Source: Holacanthus passer
Taxonomy: Eukaryota > Chordata > Actinopteri > Pomacanthidae
DNA length: 64,000 bases
Reading direction: 5' to 3'
NCBI GenBank assembly: GCA_025331565.1
Contig: JAFREQ010000090.1
Span: 2,082,501-2,146,500, forward strand
Below the pieces are notes generated by a model. The model saw only the letters and a list, made by a program, of their open reading frames with translations. It did not search any database and was not told the origin of the DNA. Shown in pieces: positions 45,839 to 57,528 of this stretch (its first letter is position 1; each line of letters begins with the position of its first letter). Both the position numbers and the translations under genes were made by a program.

Positions 45839-47870
45839 GACTCGAAAAGTGCAAACGGCTGAAAAGTTCCGATGGACGTGCGATATCAGATATGTTAAAG
45901 ATAATAAACATAGGCTTCATATAGGATTCAAAAAGGTTAATCAAAAAATTATTTGAGAAATGTACGAGGAGGATTATATCTGAAAGATGGCAATATAATG
46001 TTTGTGTTTGTGTTTTCTCCCTTTTTCCAATTTATATTATAGATCTTGATTATTTACAAGTAGTTTATTGTTCTTTTATCATTTTATTTGAATTGTTTGT
46101 AGTTATTTATTTATTAAAAGAAAATACATAAAATACATGTAACTCTATAAGTCTTACTGTAATATATGTACATCAAAGGTGAATATGTATATTCCAAATA
46201 TCTCCAAATGAGCTAAATGATCAAACTACAAATCCTACAATGTAACTCATTTCCCAGCATGAAAATACAGCAACATTTTTTTTCTGAAATTTTCAAGCAA
46301 AATTTGGGGTAGTACAACTACATTTTTATTAGTCTAGTCTAGGTCTAGGTTAGTCTATATTTCTGCTCCACTTTATTTAATATTCTTACAGGTTGCTGTG
46401 TTTGTCTCTTTTACACTGTGGTTCAGACAATAAAGCTTTAAGGTTGAATTCCGGATGTGTGCTCATTTGTCCCAAACAGGAAAACTGAATCATACTGTGT
46501 CATCCTAACCCCTTAAAGAAAGCTTCATTCTCTAATCGTCAGGCTCAAAGTCATAAATAAACCATAAACCAAATGTCAGGAGGAAGTCTGTGTGTCACAC
46601 TGACCCCAAACTGACAAACAGGATTATTCCACCGGCAGCTGCCGACCTGATGCTCTTCATCCTGCTCTGTGGTCCAGGTGGAATTATTGACCGCATTAAG
46701 ACTATAAAGACATTCAAACTGGAGATTTAACTACCACTAATTACAATTCTTTGAAGCTAATTTCAACTTCTTAATGTAAGGTCCATATTCTTATCCTATT
46801 CAGAGAAATGTGGGACATGGAAACAGCAACAGCAACTGTTTTTCACTGCTGTTTGCACAATTTATTTCAGCTGCCCAGCATCAAACAGGACAGTCAGCCA
46901 TGTGCTGTGTTATACTGTGAGTGAAAATTCAGATTTCAGAGTCTAACTCTTAAAGCAACAAATCCCAATTCCCAAATCAGAAGTGAAGCCTGATCAACCT
47001 GCGTAAAAACCAGGAATCCTCCCCAGAAAACCGTACAGGAGGTAATGTTCACTTTAACCTGTGTAAACAATAAAAGCATTCGTATTCAATTATACATGAA
47101 TTAAATTACATTCTGTCCCTTTTCTGTGTGAATCAATAATCACTAAATACTGAGCTGTTTTACCGTTTGGCCACGAGGGCACTCATTTACAATCCACACG
47201 TAATGAAACAAAGGGATAAAGCAACACACAGCTGCACAGAAAGACAGAAAGTTTAACCAACTGTAACAGGTAGTGAGGTCTGTCACAGGGGCAGCAGCGT
47301 CCTCTGGTGGTCAGGCCTGAGGACGGCAGCTGACTCAAGCAGCTTCAGAACATTTAGCACTGCAGGCTGATGACGACCATTCTACAATGATAAATGAAAT
47401 AAACTTTGGACGCACAAATACAAGCAACAAATATATAAATGTAGGTTAGGAAAAAAACATAGTCAAAGACCAAGATGCAAAAGGTAGAAAAACTGTCTCA
47501 CGACATAAATGAATTTAAATAAAATTTAATAGCATTGTCTGTCTAAACTGACACTTTTACTGCTTTACACTGATTCATTAGCCCCTTGTTGGTTGTGAAT
47601 CCAGTTATAAACCTTATTACAGTTTTTAAAGCTCACACAGTTGAAACCCTCCTTCCTTCTGTGGCAGTGGCCTTGAGCGAAGCACTGAACCCACCGCTGC
47701 TCTAATACTGTGGCACATTATGAGAGTAACAGGATGTAGAAGTGATACGGAGAGAGACAAGGCCCTGGATAAATCCAAACTGTTCTATGTTCCACCTTTT
47801 GAAAAAAATAGGTAACCAGGGTCGACATCAGACGTGAGCTTCATCCTGGAGACCAGGTTCCTCGGTGCTG
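45831..47870. other. Intergenic region between divergent cox20 and lhb
   Basis: About 2 kb of AT-rich sequence with no exon recognised. It includes the promoters of both genes, with an SF-1-type element at 47668-47676. Confidence 0.55.
47668..47676 (-). promoter_or_regulatory. lhb: SF-1 (NR5A1) gonadotrope-specific element candidate
   Basis: The minus strand reads TCAAGGCCA, a full match to the SF-1 consensus YCAAGGYCR, about 195 bp upstream of the lhb TATA box. SF-1 sites at this kind of distance are established drivers of LH-beta transcription in vertebrate gonadotropes. Use here is inferred. Confidence 0.55.
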
Positions 47871-47876
47871 TATAAA
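47871..47876 (+). promoter_or_regulatory. lhb: lhb TATA box
   Basis: TATAAA stands about 29 bp before the presumed start of the non-coding first exon (about 47900), which ends at a canonical donor CAG|GTGAGT (47926/47927). Confidence 0.7.
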
Positions 47877-47899
47877 GACCGAGCAGGTCGCCCAGCGTC

Positions 47900-47926
47900 A
47901 GCACACGACCTGCAGACAGCAGACAG
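47900..47926 (+). other. lhb: lhb non-coding exon 1 (5'UTR)
   Basis: A short leader between the TATA box and the donor GTGAGT at 47927. The matching acceptor CTGCAG ends at 48721, one base before the ATG context (A-ATG at 48722). A tiny untranslated first exon is usual for gonadotropin beta genes. The transcription start is estimated from TATA spacing. Confidence 0.6.
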
Positions 47927-48722
47927 GTGAGTCTGGCTCCTTCACACCAACAACCACTGGGCAGGTTATTCAATTTATCTCAGTGTTATTTATTCATTTT
48001 TATTTCTTAATGTGGCTCAAGAGTTGCAGAAGAGGCTAATACTAATTATGTATGTTTTAGAATCCAGTGTTCTGAATAGAAATTAACAACTGCAGTCAAA
48101 AAATATGGATGATAGAACAGCAGGTACCACTTTACAGTAAAGCATATTGTGAGAGTTTGCAGGTTGTCGCTAATGAGTTTATTAACGGTTAATAGATCAT
48201 TTATTAATGCTCTATGGATGGGTTGCCAGATAGTCTTCAAAAAGTCAGGGATCAAACACTCCAGTCGAGACTCGTTCTCTATTAATTAAGGTTATAATAT
48301 GTTAATAATAAGGTAATATGGCTCAACCAAAGGGGAATGCGTGTTATTTCTACTCATAATTGCAATTGGTTGGCAGGCGTCCATCAGAACAGCTCAAGTG
48401 TCTCTTGCCAACAGTAAAATGGATGTTGATGCTACAACAATCTAAATTAAACAGCAGATAACCAGAGCAGCAATACTCATGCTTCCCCCTGAAAACAGGA
48501 TTTTTTAATTTATTTCTAACATTTACTATTAACCTGCTAAATAAGCAACACAGGCTATATTAGAAGGACCAACCATTTCCATCTGTGCTCCTCAGAGAGC
48601 CATGACTCACAAATATATCATTTACTGACTACCTTCCTCCAGACCTCGCACCGGATAGTGAATAGAACGACCAACTAAGTTATTGATCAATGGACTAACT
48701 AACCCACCTCGTCTCCTGCAGA

Positions 48723-50254
48723 ATGACGACTGCGCTGCTCAGCAGACTGATGTTGCCCCTGATGTTGAGTTTGATTCTGGGAGCCTCATCTTCCATTTGG
48801 CCCCTGGCTCCTGCAGGTAAATCTCTGCAAATACTTCATGATTGCACTGTTAAAAATCTGCATGTTTTTATTGGAAAGCCACAAATGACTGTATGAAGCC
48901 ATTGTTGCTTTAAATGATTGCATTCTGTTTTTTGTCCCAAGTCTTTTGGAATGAGGGGTGAACATCAGCACGTCACACATATGATTACATAGTCATATCA
49001 AAGTGAATGTGGCACTTCAATGCAAAGAAAGAAGAAGTGTGTTTTCTTAAACAGGATATGTGCAAGCTGAAGTTCCAGTAATGTGTTGCAAACAATTCAG
49101 CTAGTGTTTTAGCTGGGACTGTGTTTCACATCCTCTCTTATGAGAAAACAGCAACATCTTCCATCACCAAACCACACTGAAAGACAAACACCCGTCCAGC
49201 CACAGTCTGTTCACTCTGCTGCCGCCTGGCAAGCAATACAGAAGTATCTGCCGCTTTACCAGCACACGACAGAGCAGCGTCTTTCCTCAGGCTCCTCAGT
49301 TCATCCTCTGCACTCCACCATAAAAAATAGTTTCACTATTCATCCATTTATATCATTTTGTTTTGTGAGTAGCAGAAAGCACGACAACTAGCATTGATGA
49401 TGATGATAAACAAATGAAGCTTGTACCTTTTGCCAGCGGCCTTCCAGCTGCCGCCCTGCCAGCTCATCAACCAGACGGTGTCTCTGGAGAAGGAGGGCTG
49501 TCCCAAGTGTCACCCTGTGGAAACAACAATCTGTAGTGGTCACTGCATCACCAAGGTATTGTGGGTAGTAAAGGCAAGAGGCTCATAGTTGTAAGCAAAG
49601 TGGAAAAAAGGGATGAGCTCTCATAACCGCTGGATTTTACTTGTATTTTAGTGAAACAATAGAGAGAAATTGCATAAATTAAAAAGGAATTTTCAAGTTT
49701 GAGGAATAACAAAAATAAAACCTGAAACTAAAAAGACAAGACCTAAAAAAGGAAACTATCCACAGCTGCAGACGTAGTAAATGGAAAAGCTGTTTTGACC
49801 TCACATTAAAATACATGAATCTTTTTAATGAATTCAAATACAAACATATATTCTTACACCAACAACCTGCCGGTGCTCCTTCGATTCTTCGGCAGGACAA
49901 AACAGAAGCAGCAGAAATAAAGCCGTTATTGCAGAAACATTTAACTGAACCAAACCAGCCGACATATGATGTGTAGATTGATGGCATTATTCTTTAGATG
50001 TGATTTGTGCTCCCCTCCAGGACCCGGTCATCAAGATACCGTTCAGCAACGTTTACCAGCATGTGTGCACGTACCGGGACTTACACTACAAGACGTTTGA
50101 GCTTCCTGACTGTCCGCCCGGTGTGGACCCCACCGTCACTTACCCTGTGGCTTTGAGCTGCCACTGCGGCCGCTGCGCCATGGACACGTCCGACTGCACC
50201 TTCGAGAGCCTGCAGCCCAACTTCTGCATGAATGACATACCTTTCTACTACTAG
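48723..50254 (+). CDS. lhb: Luteinizing hormone beta subunit (gonadotropin II beta)
   Basis: Secreted pituitary hormone subunit that pairs with the common alpha chain and drives final gamete maturation and ovulation or spermiation through the LH receptor. Coding exons: 48723-48816, 49437-49555, 50021-50254; 447 nt, 148 residues. The first exon is a signal peptide (MTTALLSRLMLPLMLSLILG). The mature part has all 12 cystine-knot cysteines: LPPCQLINQTV with one N-glycosylation site (NQT), CPKC, the CSGHC knot motif, VCTYRDLHYKTFELPDCPPG, SCHCGRC and the seat-belt DCTFESLQPNFC. It ends NDIPFYY. Exon 2 and exon 3 borders fall where all glycoprotein hormone beta genes have them. The sequence is strongly percomorph-like. 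FSH-beta is excluded by the cysteine layout and the seat-belt sequence. Confidence 0.97.
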
Positions 50255-50331
50255 TCTCAAGTGATGGCAGCATGAAGCACGTTGAAGCACACTATACAGA
50301 TAGAAACCAACTTTTAGCATCAACTGTTGTA

Positions 50332-50337
50332 AATAAA
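50332..50337 (+). terminator. lhb: lhb polyadenylation signal (AATAAA)
   Basis: AATAAA lies 78 bp after the stop codon, followed by GT-rich sequence. A short 3'UTR is typical of fish lhb. Confidence 0.75.
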
Positions 50338-53300
50338 GATTGTTGCATTTACCAATGCTAAAGAATTCTGTTTCTATTTCTTGTGCAATTAAACTATATG
50401 AAATACCCACACTGAACATTTGTTGGAAGATGAACACTGTCTGCAGTTAATAACTGGACATTTCCCTGTTGTGGGACGAATAAAGATCAGATCTGTCTCT
50501 GAGGACGTGACCTGTACGCTTCAGAGAAACAGTGGTAGAGGTTTCCTGAATTACTAATTACTCATTTTCACTCCCCATTAATAACTTGTGAAACCAGGCA
50601 AGGCTTAATCACTTCTCTGATATTTGTGTTTGTATGACTGTGCTGCAAAACAGCGCCAGCAGCAGAGACAGCGAGATGCTGTTCGGCTGCAAAGAGATTA
50701 ATAAAAGGTCCAGTACAGTTTTTGGAAACAGATATCAGAGCATGTTTTTAACAGATTTAGATCAAATATTTCAATGATCAAAATAGTCATTGTCACATCA
50801 ATATCATTACTCAAGTATCATAAATGAGTATTTCTTTCTTCTATGATGCGTGTCGCTCCAATCAGGTTCCAGGATTTGTAATAAACATGCTAATGGGATG
50901 TAAAGGTTGTGACAAGCATCACATTCTTACAGCTCTGTGATGAGTGACTTCAGGTTTTATGTCAGTGTGAAGTTAACTACCACACGTAAAGAGCACATGA
51001 ATAAGGTGAATCAAGAACTTCGAGATAAATCATTGATGCTGGATTTTTTTCTCATCAACACACAAATGTCCTGTGAGAATTAGCTGTGATTAAAGGCACT
51101 GACACAAAACAGTGACATTTAAGTAATTAAATTGGGTTTATATATATAAAGAACCTGCAAATGTGACAATGTCAGAAACACAAGAGTATCTGGTGTTTGC
51201 ATCGTCAGTCTATAACTGGCTTTTTTACTTCATTCAATGAGCTGCAGCAGCCTGGACTGTGGGAAAGATGCCACACAGAAAATATCCACACTCCGCCCAC
51301 AGTCTTCGGTGGAAAAATGTGCAGAAAATAGCCTCAACTATCTCACTGAGAACTTTTTCTAGATGCACACGTCAGCTTGGCCAACTGGTTTTACTTCCTT
51401 ATGCCATGTTGAGGAATTTATGCTGTTTCTGCATTTTTGTCATCGCAGGGAAGATTGACGAATTTGTGCAGCAATTCACAAGGTGCTGTTGTAACTGCAG
51501 CTGCTAACATCACATTATTAAATGAAAAGGACATTCTCTTGCATTCAACACTGATTTTCTGTATTTCATGTTGTCATGTAGCCCATTATGTAATTGTCCT
51601 TCCAAAAGTCAAAGGCGACACTTCAGATCCATCTTACTTAATTACTCTCATTTCTAACACGAACTGATGAGGAAATCCTCCCCCTGTCGGGCTGACGGCT
51701 GAAAATAGCCGCCTGTTCACAGACAAAAGCCACACAGTCAAAATAGTCTGGGTGTGAGTTCCTGAATATCTATGACATGTGTGATGCTGTAATCTGTAAC
51801 TGTTGTTGCTTTCATATGTTTTTAATGTTCTTTTTTTCTGATGGTGTTGCTGTAGGAGTTGCATGAGGCCGCCTTGGACAGCTCTATGGAGGATGTCGGG
51901 CCATCCAACACTGCCGGTTTCCCCCCTGCAAAAAATCTTTTTTTCATTCATTCATCATTTCAATAATTTTCCCCCCTTTTTTAAAGAAGCTTGATGACTC
52001 GTGTTGGTTTGTGTTCACCTCAAATTTGTGATCGAAATCAAGTATGTTGCAAGCAAATCAAGCCCAGACCAAAAAAATATGTTTAATACTGAAGAGATAA
52101 TGAGGAGATGTTCATGAAATAGAAAGTTGTGACAAAAAAAGGCGAGGTTTATATTCAACACTTAATCGCTTCATGGTCGTGTTGTCTGGGACGTCCATCT
52201 CCTGTATCTGTTACCGCAACACTGAACATCAGCACTTTGAGACCGAAAATGTTTCTGCCCATAAGCAAAACCTGTAGCCTGCACACAGCCAGGCAACACG
52301 ACTCAATACCAACGGGGAACGTAAAACTTCTTATCACATGAGAGGACGTGACAGCCTTTTTTAACATCCCATACGATTTATAAAAAAGGCCTGTGGAGCT
52401 GTAAAGTGCTTTAAGGTTGTAACAGTAAGGCAACTTAAGAACAGGAAATTACATGAATAAAAAAAAAAATAAAGTAGCTTATTACTTGCAAATGAAAGTA
52501 ACTAGTAATATGTAATATATTAGACTTCATACATTTTTGCTTTCGCTGTTGACCATGGTGATAAATACGTACATGTGTTTCCTGCACAATAAAAGTTGCA
52601 CATTTTTAATACAAAGCTGCATCTGATTAATCAAAATCTTCCGGTTTACAGTTTTAAATAAATCAGTGTGTTGAAGTTATAATGTGTCATTAGCGTCGAC
52701 ATAGATGACACATATGTTCAATGTCGTCGAAGTCTTTGTGTTTAGACTTGTATTACTTGAGGAAAGTTTTTAGTGCATTGAAGGAAAGAAACTTATGACG
52801 GGTCTGTTCCCTCTTTTCCACCTTCCTCTCCTGCTCTGTCGACACCGACCAGACGTCTCCGCTGTCCTGATCCTGTTCTTCCTGTCTCTTCATCCTGAAA
52901 CAACGAAGGCGTGACCCCCGCACTTTCCCAGAAACATTGTTCCATCCACCAACTTTGTCCTGAGATTGTATTCATGAAACAAAACTAAAACTAAAACCTA
53001 AAAACAGCACTTCAGAGAAGTAGTTCCCCAAACATGACAAACTTTCTTCGCTAACTTTGTCTTGTTATGTGACGTGTCAGCAAAAGCTGCTGTGTGAGGA
53101 AGGAGTGAGGCCGAGTTGGACACCGCAGCTCAGCAAAGTGCCTCCCTGAGATTTCATTGCACCTTCACTGATCAGGTTTTCCTTCAGCGAGTTAGTCAGA
53201 GGCAGACGTTCACAATTTTGTCTAGAAACACATTTTTAATTGGATTTCAAAAATGCACAATTTCAGATAAATTACATATCGTGTGGTGTAAGATTGAATT

Positions 53301-53402
53301 CATATTTCCAAGCACACAACAGCTGTTACAGAAAACCTGGATCTGAATCATGTCCTAAAAACTAGAATGATTTGATCCTATATGAACTTAACACAGTCAG
53401 TG
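50338..53402. other. Convergent intergenic region between lhb and GPCR copy 2
   Basis: About 3 kb with no coding exon recognised. It is AT-rich, and all open frames are short and unlike known families. Confidence 0.55.
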
Positions 53403-54611
53403 TTAAATGTCACTTATACTGGTGTGCTGTACGCTGTCGCTGCCGTCCATTCTGCAACACACAGAGGTCAAACAATTGTCTACGACCCCTTTCCTCATGA
53501 AAACATACAGAAATAAGTCTGCTAGAGAACTGAACTTGATAATCATGAGAGACAGATTATCAAAGAGAAACTTGTATTCACTTATATCTGCCAGGAACCA
53601 AATGGATCTGGGCAGGAACATGAGCGTGTAAATAAGCAGCACCAGGACCAAAATTCCCACAATCCTGCGTTTTTCGTCAGAGGGGACTTTGCTGGCAGAC
53701 AGAGCTCTGAGGGTCCCACCCAGGAAGAATATTAACAGCGGGAAGGGAAGGAGGAGGAAGACGCCGAAAAGGACCTCTCCGACATTATAACCGACAGAGA
53801 AATGGATAGTGAGGAGAAAGGCGAGAGGAACAGTCCAGACAACGATGCAGACCACCACAGTGAACTTGATGGTTCGTCTGAAGCGGTACCACAGCGGGCA
53901 GGCGATGATCAGATACCTGCAATACAAGATGGACACGCAGTCATTGAGGAGCTTCAGAATGATACAGTAATATAATGTTCAGACACACTGGATAGACAGA
54001 TATGTACCTTTCCATGGCTACAGACACCATGAAGCAAATACTGGCCGCCAGGCCAATATTGTAAATTATAATTGAAATATAATACATGCTCCCATCGCCA
54101 CGGTCCACCTCCCAAAGAATCAAGGCGGACTGCTGAATGAGGTCGGAAATGAGAAGGTTGATGACATAGATTGGAGCGACGTGATCATTTCGAACCTGCA
54201 GGAAACCATTGGAAAAGTAAACCAGCAGTTTTAAACGTGTTGTTCTGAACTCCACCTCCTCCCAAATGTCTCATCTTGCCACATTCAGCATTTTAAGTCA
54301 AAGACATTGACGTATTTTTCATGAAACTCTGCTGCCAGAAAATTCACTTCATATAAATTTCAATCACAACAGTTTGTCCCTGACGCCGAGCAGCCAAACC
54401 GGATCTTTACAGACAGACAGTTCACATGTGTCAATCTCAGTCACATTGCACATACCTCACAATAAACAGCATAGACGGCACAGAGGGTCAAAGGAAGGCT
54501 GATACCGACAATCACACATGTCACCACATGCGAGATGAAACCAAATTTGTCTTCATTGTTATTGTCGTAATCATAGTCCGGTGAGACGGTGTAAAGCAAG
54601 AAATCGTCCAT
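53403..54611 (-). CDS. Orphan rhodopsin-like (class A) G-protein-coupled receptor, copy 2
   Basis: Three exons on the minus strand: 54611-54456, 54195-54008, 53916-53403; 858 nt, 285 residues, all borders GT-AG and phases consistent. The N-terminus MDDFLLYTVSPDYDYDNNNE is acidic and tyrosine-rich, like sites of tyrosine sulfation in peptide or chemokine receptors. TM1 is in exon 1, TM2-TM3 in exon 2 and the rest in exon 3. TM3 ends MERY in place of DRY. TM7 has a DLFLY variant of NPxxY. As in copy 1 there is no cysteine at the top of TM3 and none is apparent in the TM4-TM5 loop. TM5 (LLPFPLLIFF) and the TM6 start (DEKRRIVG) resemble copy 1, so the two are probably distant paralogues. The extra intron after the MER motif is absent from copy 1. 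Function and ligand unknown. Confidence 0.87.
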
Positions 54612-57528
54612 TTTTCAGAGTCGAACCTGTTGATTGAGAGAAAAAGGGAAAAAGCTTTTTAATGTCAACCTGACAAAGTTTGGAGACATCACCAACATCA
54701 CGGTACCAAATACCAAATCAAGTACCGCTGTGTCTTTTCAGTTTTACATATTAATACACATATTCAGGCATTTTCATTTTCATGACAGTTCTTATCTTTC
54801 TAAAGAAAGAAGTAAAAAAAAATGCCTTCAAAAAGCAGCAAGACACCACCTGAGTGAGCTCTCTGCACCGACGTCTGATGTGAGAATGTAAGTGATAACA
54901 TGCAACAAAGTGGTTCCTCTTTCAAAACACTCCCCCCGCTGGCCAGAGTTATGAAATTATCTCTGATCAGTTTCTCTTCACGTTCTTGTACAGTTCCTCT
55001 TCCACTGCTGTTCCAGTAGCATTCGATCTGTGTTAAAATGCTTTACTTGCATGATGAAATGAAAAGTTGACAGTGGTCAGGTTGTATCTGCCTTTGAGGA
55101 GATCCAGAATTCCAGTATATAATAAAGGTCAGACAAAGAAGTAGCTGCACACATTCACATCTGAGGCTGATGAGAATATATAATCATTAGTTCTGCAGGT
55201 ATTTAGTCATAAACACACGATGGCGCTACATTAAAAGTCAGGGTTGAGTTGTAAATGATCGCACAGTAAATTATTCCTGTAAATGTTTAGGGTGATTACA
55301 ACACTACAACAGCCATGACAGCCCAAACCAGGCGCGCCATGAATGAGAAATGAAAGCCTGAGAAGGCTGTTCTCTCATTGCTGCACTCATATTATTGTAT
55401 TTTGGAAAATACATAAAGCACATCATTTGGAACTAAATGTATTATTCATCTTTACAAGAGCATTTTTCACAATTTTGTGCCATTTTATCGACTGAACAAT
55501 GAGTCAATCAATTGTGAAAATAAGTTTAATTAATAAAGCTTTATGAGTGATTATTAATGTGCAGTACTTATTTTTCATTAATAACATATTTGATATTACA
55601 GCTGTGTTTTACAATATTGCCGTTCATTATCTGTTCATACACCAGCTTCCACTTATGGATGAGTTAGAGTGGTTGATAAATATATGAATATATGAAATAT
55701 ATTCATTACGCTTTTATTAAGCAACATTGAAAGATTTATAATTAAATTATAAGATGCATGTTAACTTAGGAACTGCTCCCGTCATGGTGTCTCTCCGTGG
55801 GTCAAAGGTCAGACTGATGCCACACTGACTGAAACTGGTGAGTTATAAACTAACTAACTGACTCTGGTGTTCATTTTAGTTCAAGCCATATTTTAATAAT
55901 TCATTTTTATTGTTATTTAGCTGAAAAGAAGGAAAAGGTCTTCAGGGTGTGTCAGAGATGCTCCTTCTTCAAACCTGTGTGACAGTTGATCCCTGGGTAG
56001 ATTCAATTTGTTTGTCTGTCTCTCATCTCTCAGGTTTCTGGATTCATCTTCCTGCTGCTTTAATGTGTCTTTATAACGACTTTATATCCTGTCGGCCGCT
56101 TTCATCTCCAGCAACGAGCGTCAGATTGTAGGAGATCATCATGTGTTTGTAGCCTGGTCGTCTCTTCCAGCTCCTGTGTAGGACGGATGTGGGACCTACC
56201 ACACGTCTGTGCCCATAGAGCCATTGATCCATAGAGAAAGGTCTGGTGAACCATTCATTCGGATCTGTCTCTCAGGATGACCTTGGTGCATGCGGCAGTG
56301 ATCGGTGCTGGGGCGGCGAGGCGGCGGGCGGGCTGTGCGCCGCCAAACGCATCATATCACATATCCTGTTTAACAAATAATCTTATATTAATGTTTGTAA
56401 TCAACCTCTTGTCCTGTCAAACTATTCCCAAAGTAAGAATGGACTTTATCAAACATCCGCATGTTGTGTGTTTTTTTCCCCACTCACTTCATATTGTGGC
56501 AGTAGTGCACACTGCAGCCTCTAGGGGGCACCAGCAGGACATTGGACCTGCAATAGACTGCATTCCTATATATGGTGAAAAAATTTAACTGCAGGACAAA
56601 GTGAGTTGAAGGTGGCTGCTTGAAGTTAACATTGTATATTCTTAAAGTGTCTTTATTAGTCTACAGATTATTTTCTGCTCAGTTGTTGAACTTTGTGTCT
56701 TTACTAGAGAAGGAGGTGGAAGTTTTCAGTGAGCCAATCAGCGATCAATTCACATTCATCTTCAAATGTTCTTTCAGAGGAGCTGTCAGGACTGTGGACT
56801 GAGCAGGTAGCAACGATCTAACACTGAGGTCACGCTCTTGGTGCTGAGGTTGCTTTTTAGAATTTAATGTGAACAAATGATCTAATCTAACTGAACACCA
56901 ATATTTTTATCAGCCAAACAAGCAGCGTGGTTCTTGGGACAGCACCATCGATTCGTCCTCCAATTTGGTCCAGACTGAAATGTGTTGATCCTGACCTGAG
57001 CCCTGACCTTTCCTCCAACAGCAGGTCACATTTAACATTTATCTAGTGACATATCTCAACATTGACCTGATGGATGGGAACTAAATTTGGTACAAACATT
57101 GATGGTTTCCAGAGAATCTATCGTAATGTTTTTCATCATCTGACTTTTCTGGCGACACATGAGCTTTACATTTGTAGTTTTGTGTGTAATGTCTCAAGAA
57201 TTATGAGATGAAAACAGGAAATATGAGCATCTACAATTGACAAACTGTATAGTTTTGTATAGATGGTTTGGAAATGTAGACGTGAAGTTAATATAAAAAA
57301 TGCTGCTTCCATGACCGAAGCCACTTTATTCTAGGATTCAATCACATCCAACACCTGATGCAGTGAAAGTGTTTGAGATTTTAGGTTTTATGCTACACAA
57401 CACATTTGAATTTTGTTAAATCATTTTCTTTGTACCTTCATGATTCTCAACAAGACACAGTGAGGTTTATCTTCTAGTTCTTCCAGTTCACTCAGAGAAA
57501 CATTGGGTCCATTGTTCATCATCATATT
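54612..57528. other. Intergenic region between GPCR copy 2 and choline-transporter-like copy B
   Basis: Contains the promoter side of GPCR copy 2 and the 3' flank of copy B. About 56260-56350 is locally GC-rich (GGGGCGGCGAGGCGGCGGGC) with no gene visible. No exon recognised. Confidence 0.5.
57325..57330 (-). terminator. Candidate polyadenylation signal of choline-transporter-like copy B
   Basis: Minus-strand AATAAA about 200 nt after the stop codon at 57531-57529. It is the nearest canonical hexamer on that strand. Confidence 0.4.

Noticed and set aside
45576..45924. + strand open frames overlapping the cox20 5' end
   Set aside because: They run against the well-supported cox20 exon 1 and promoter motifs and have no recognisable protein features.
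56270..56350. GC-rich spot as a CpG-island promoter of a hidden gene
   Set aside because: It is only about 80 bp, with no exon or conserved protein on either strand nearby.
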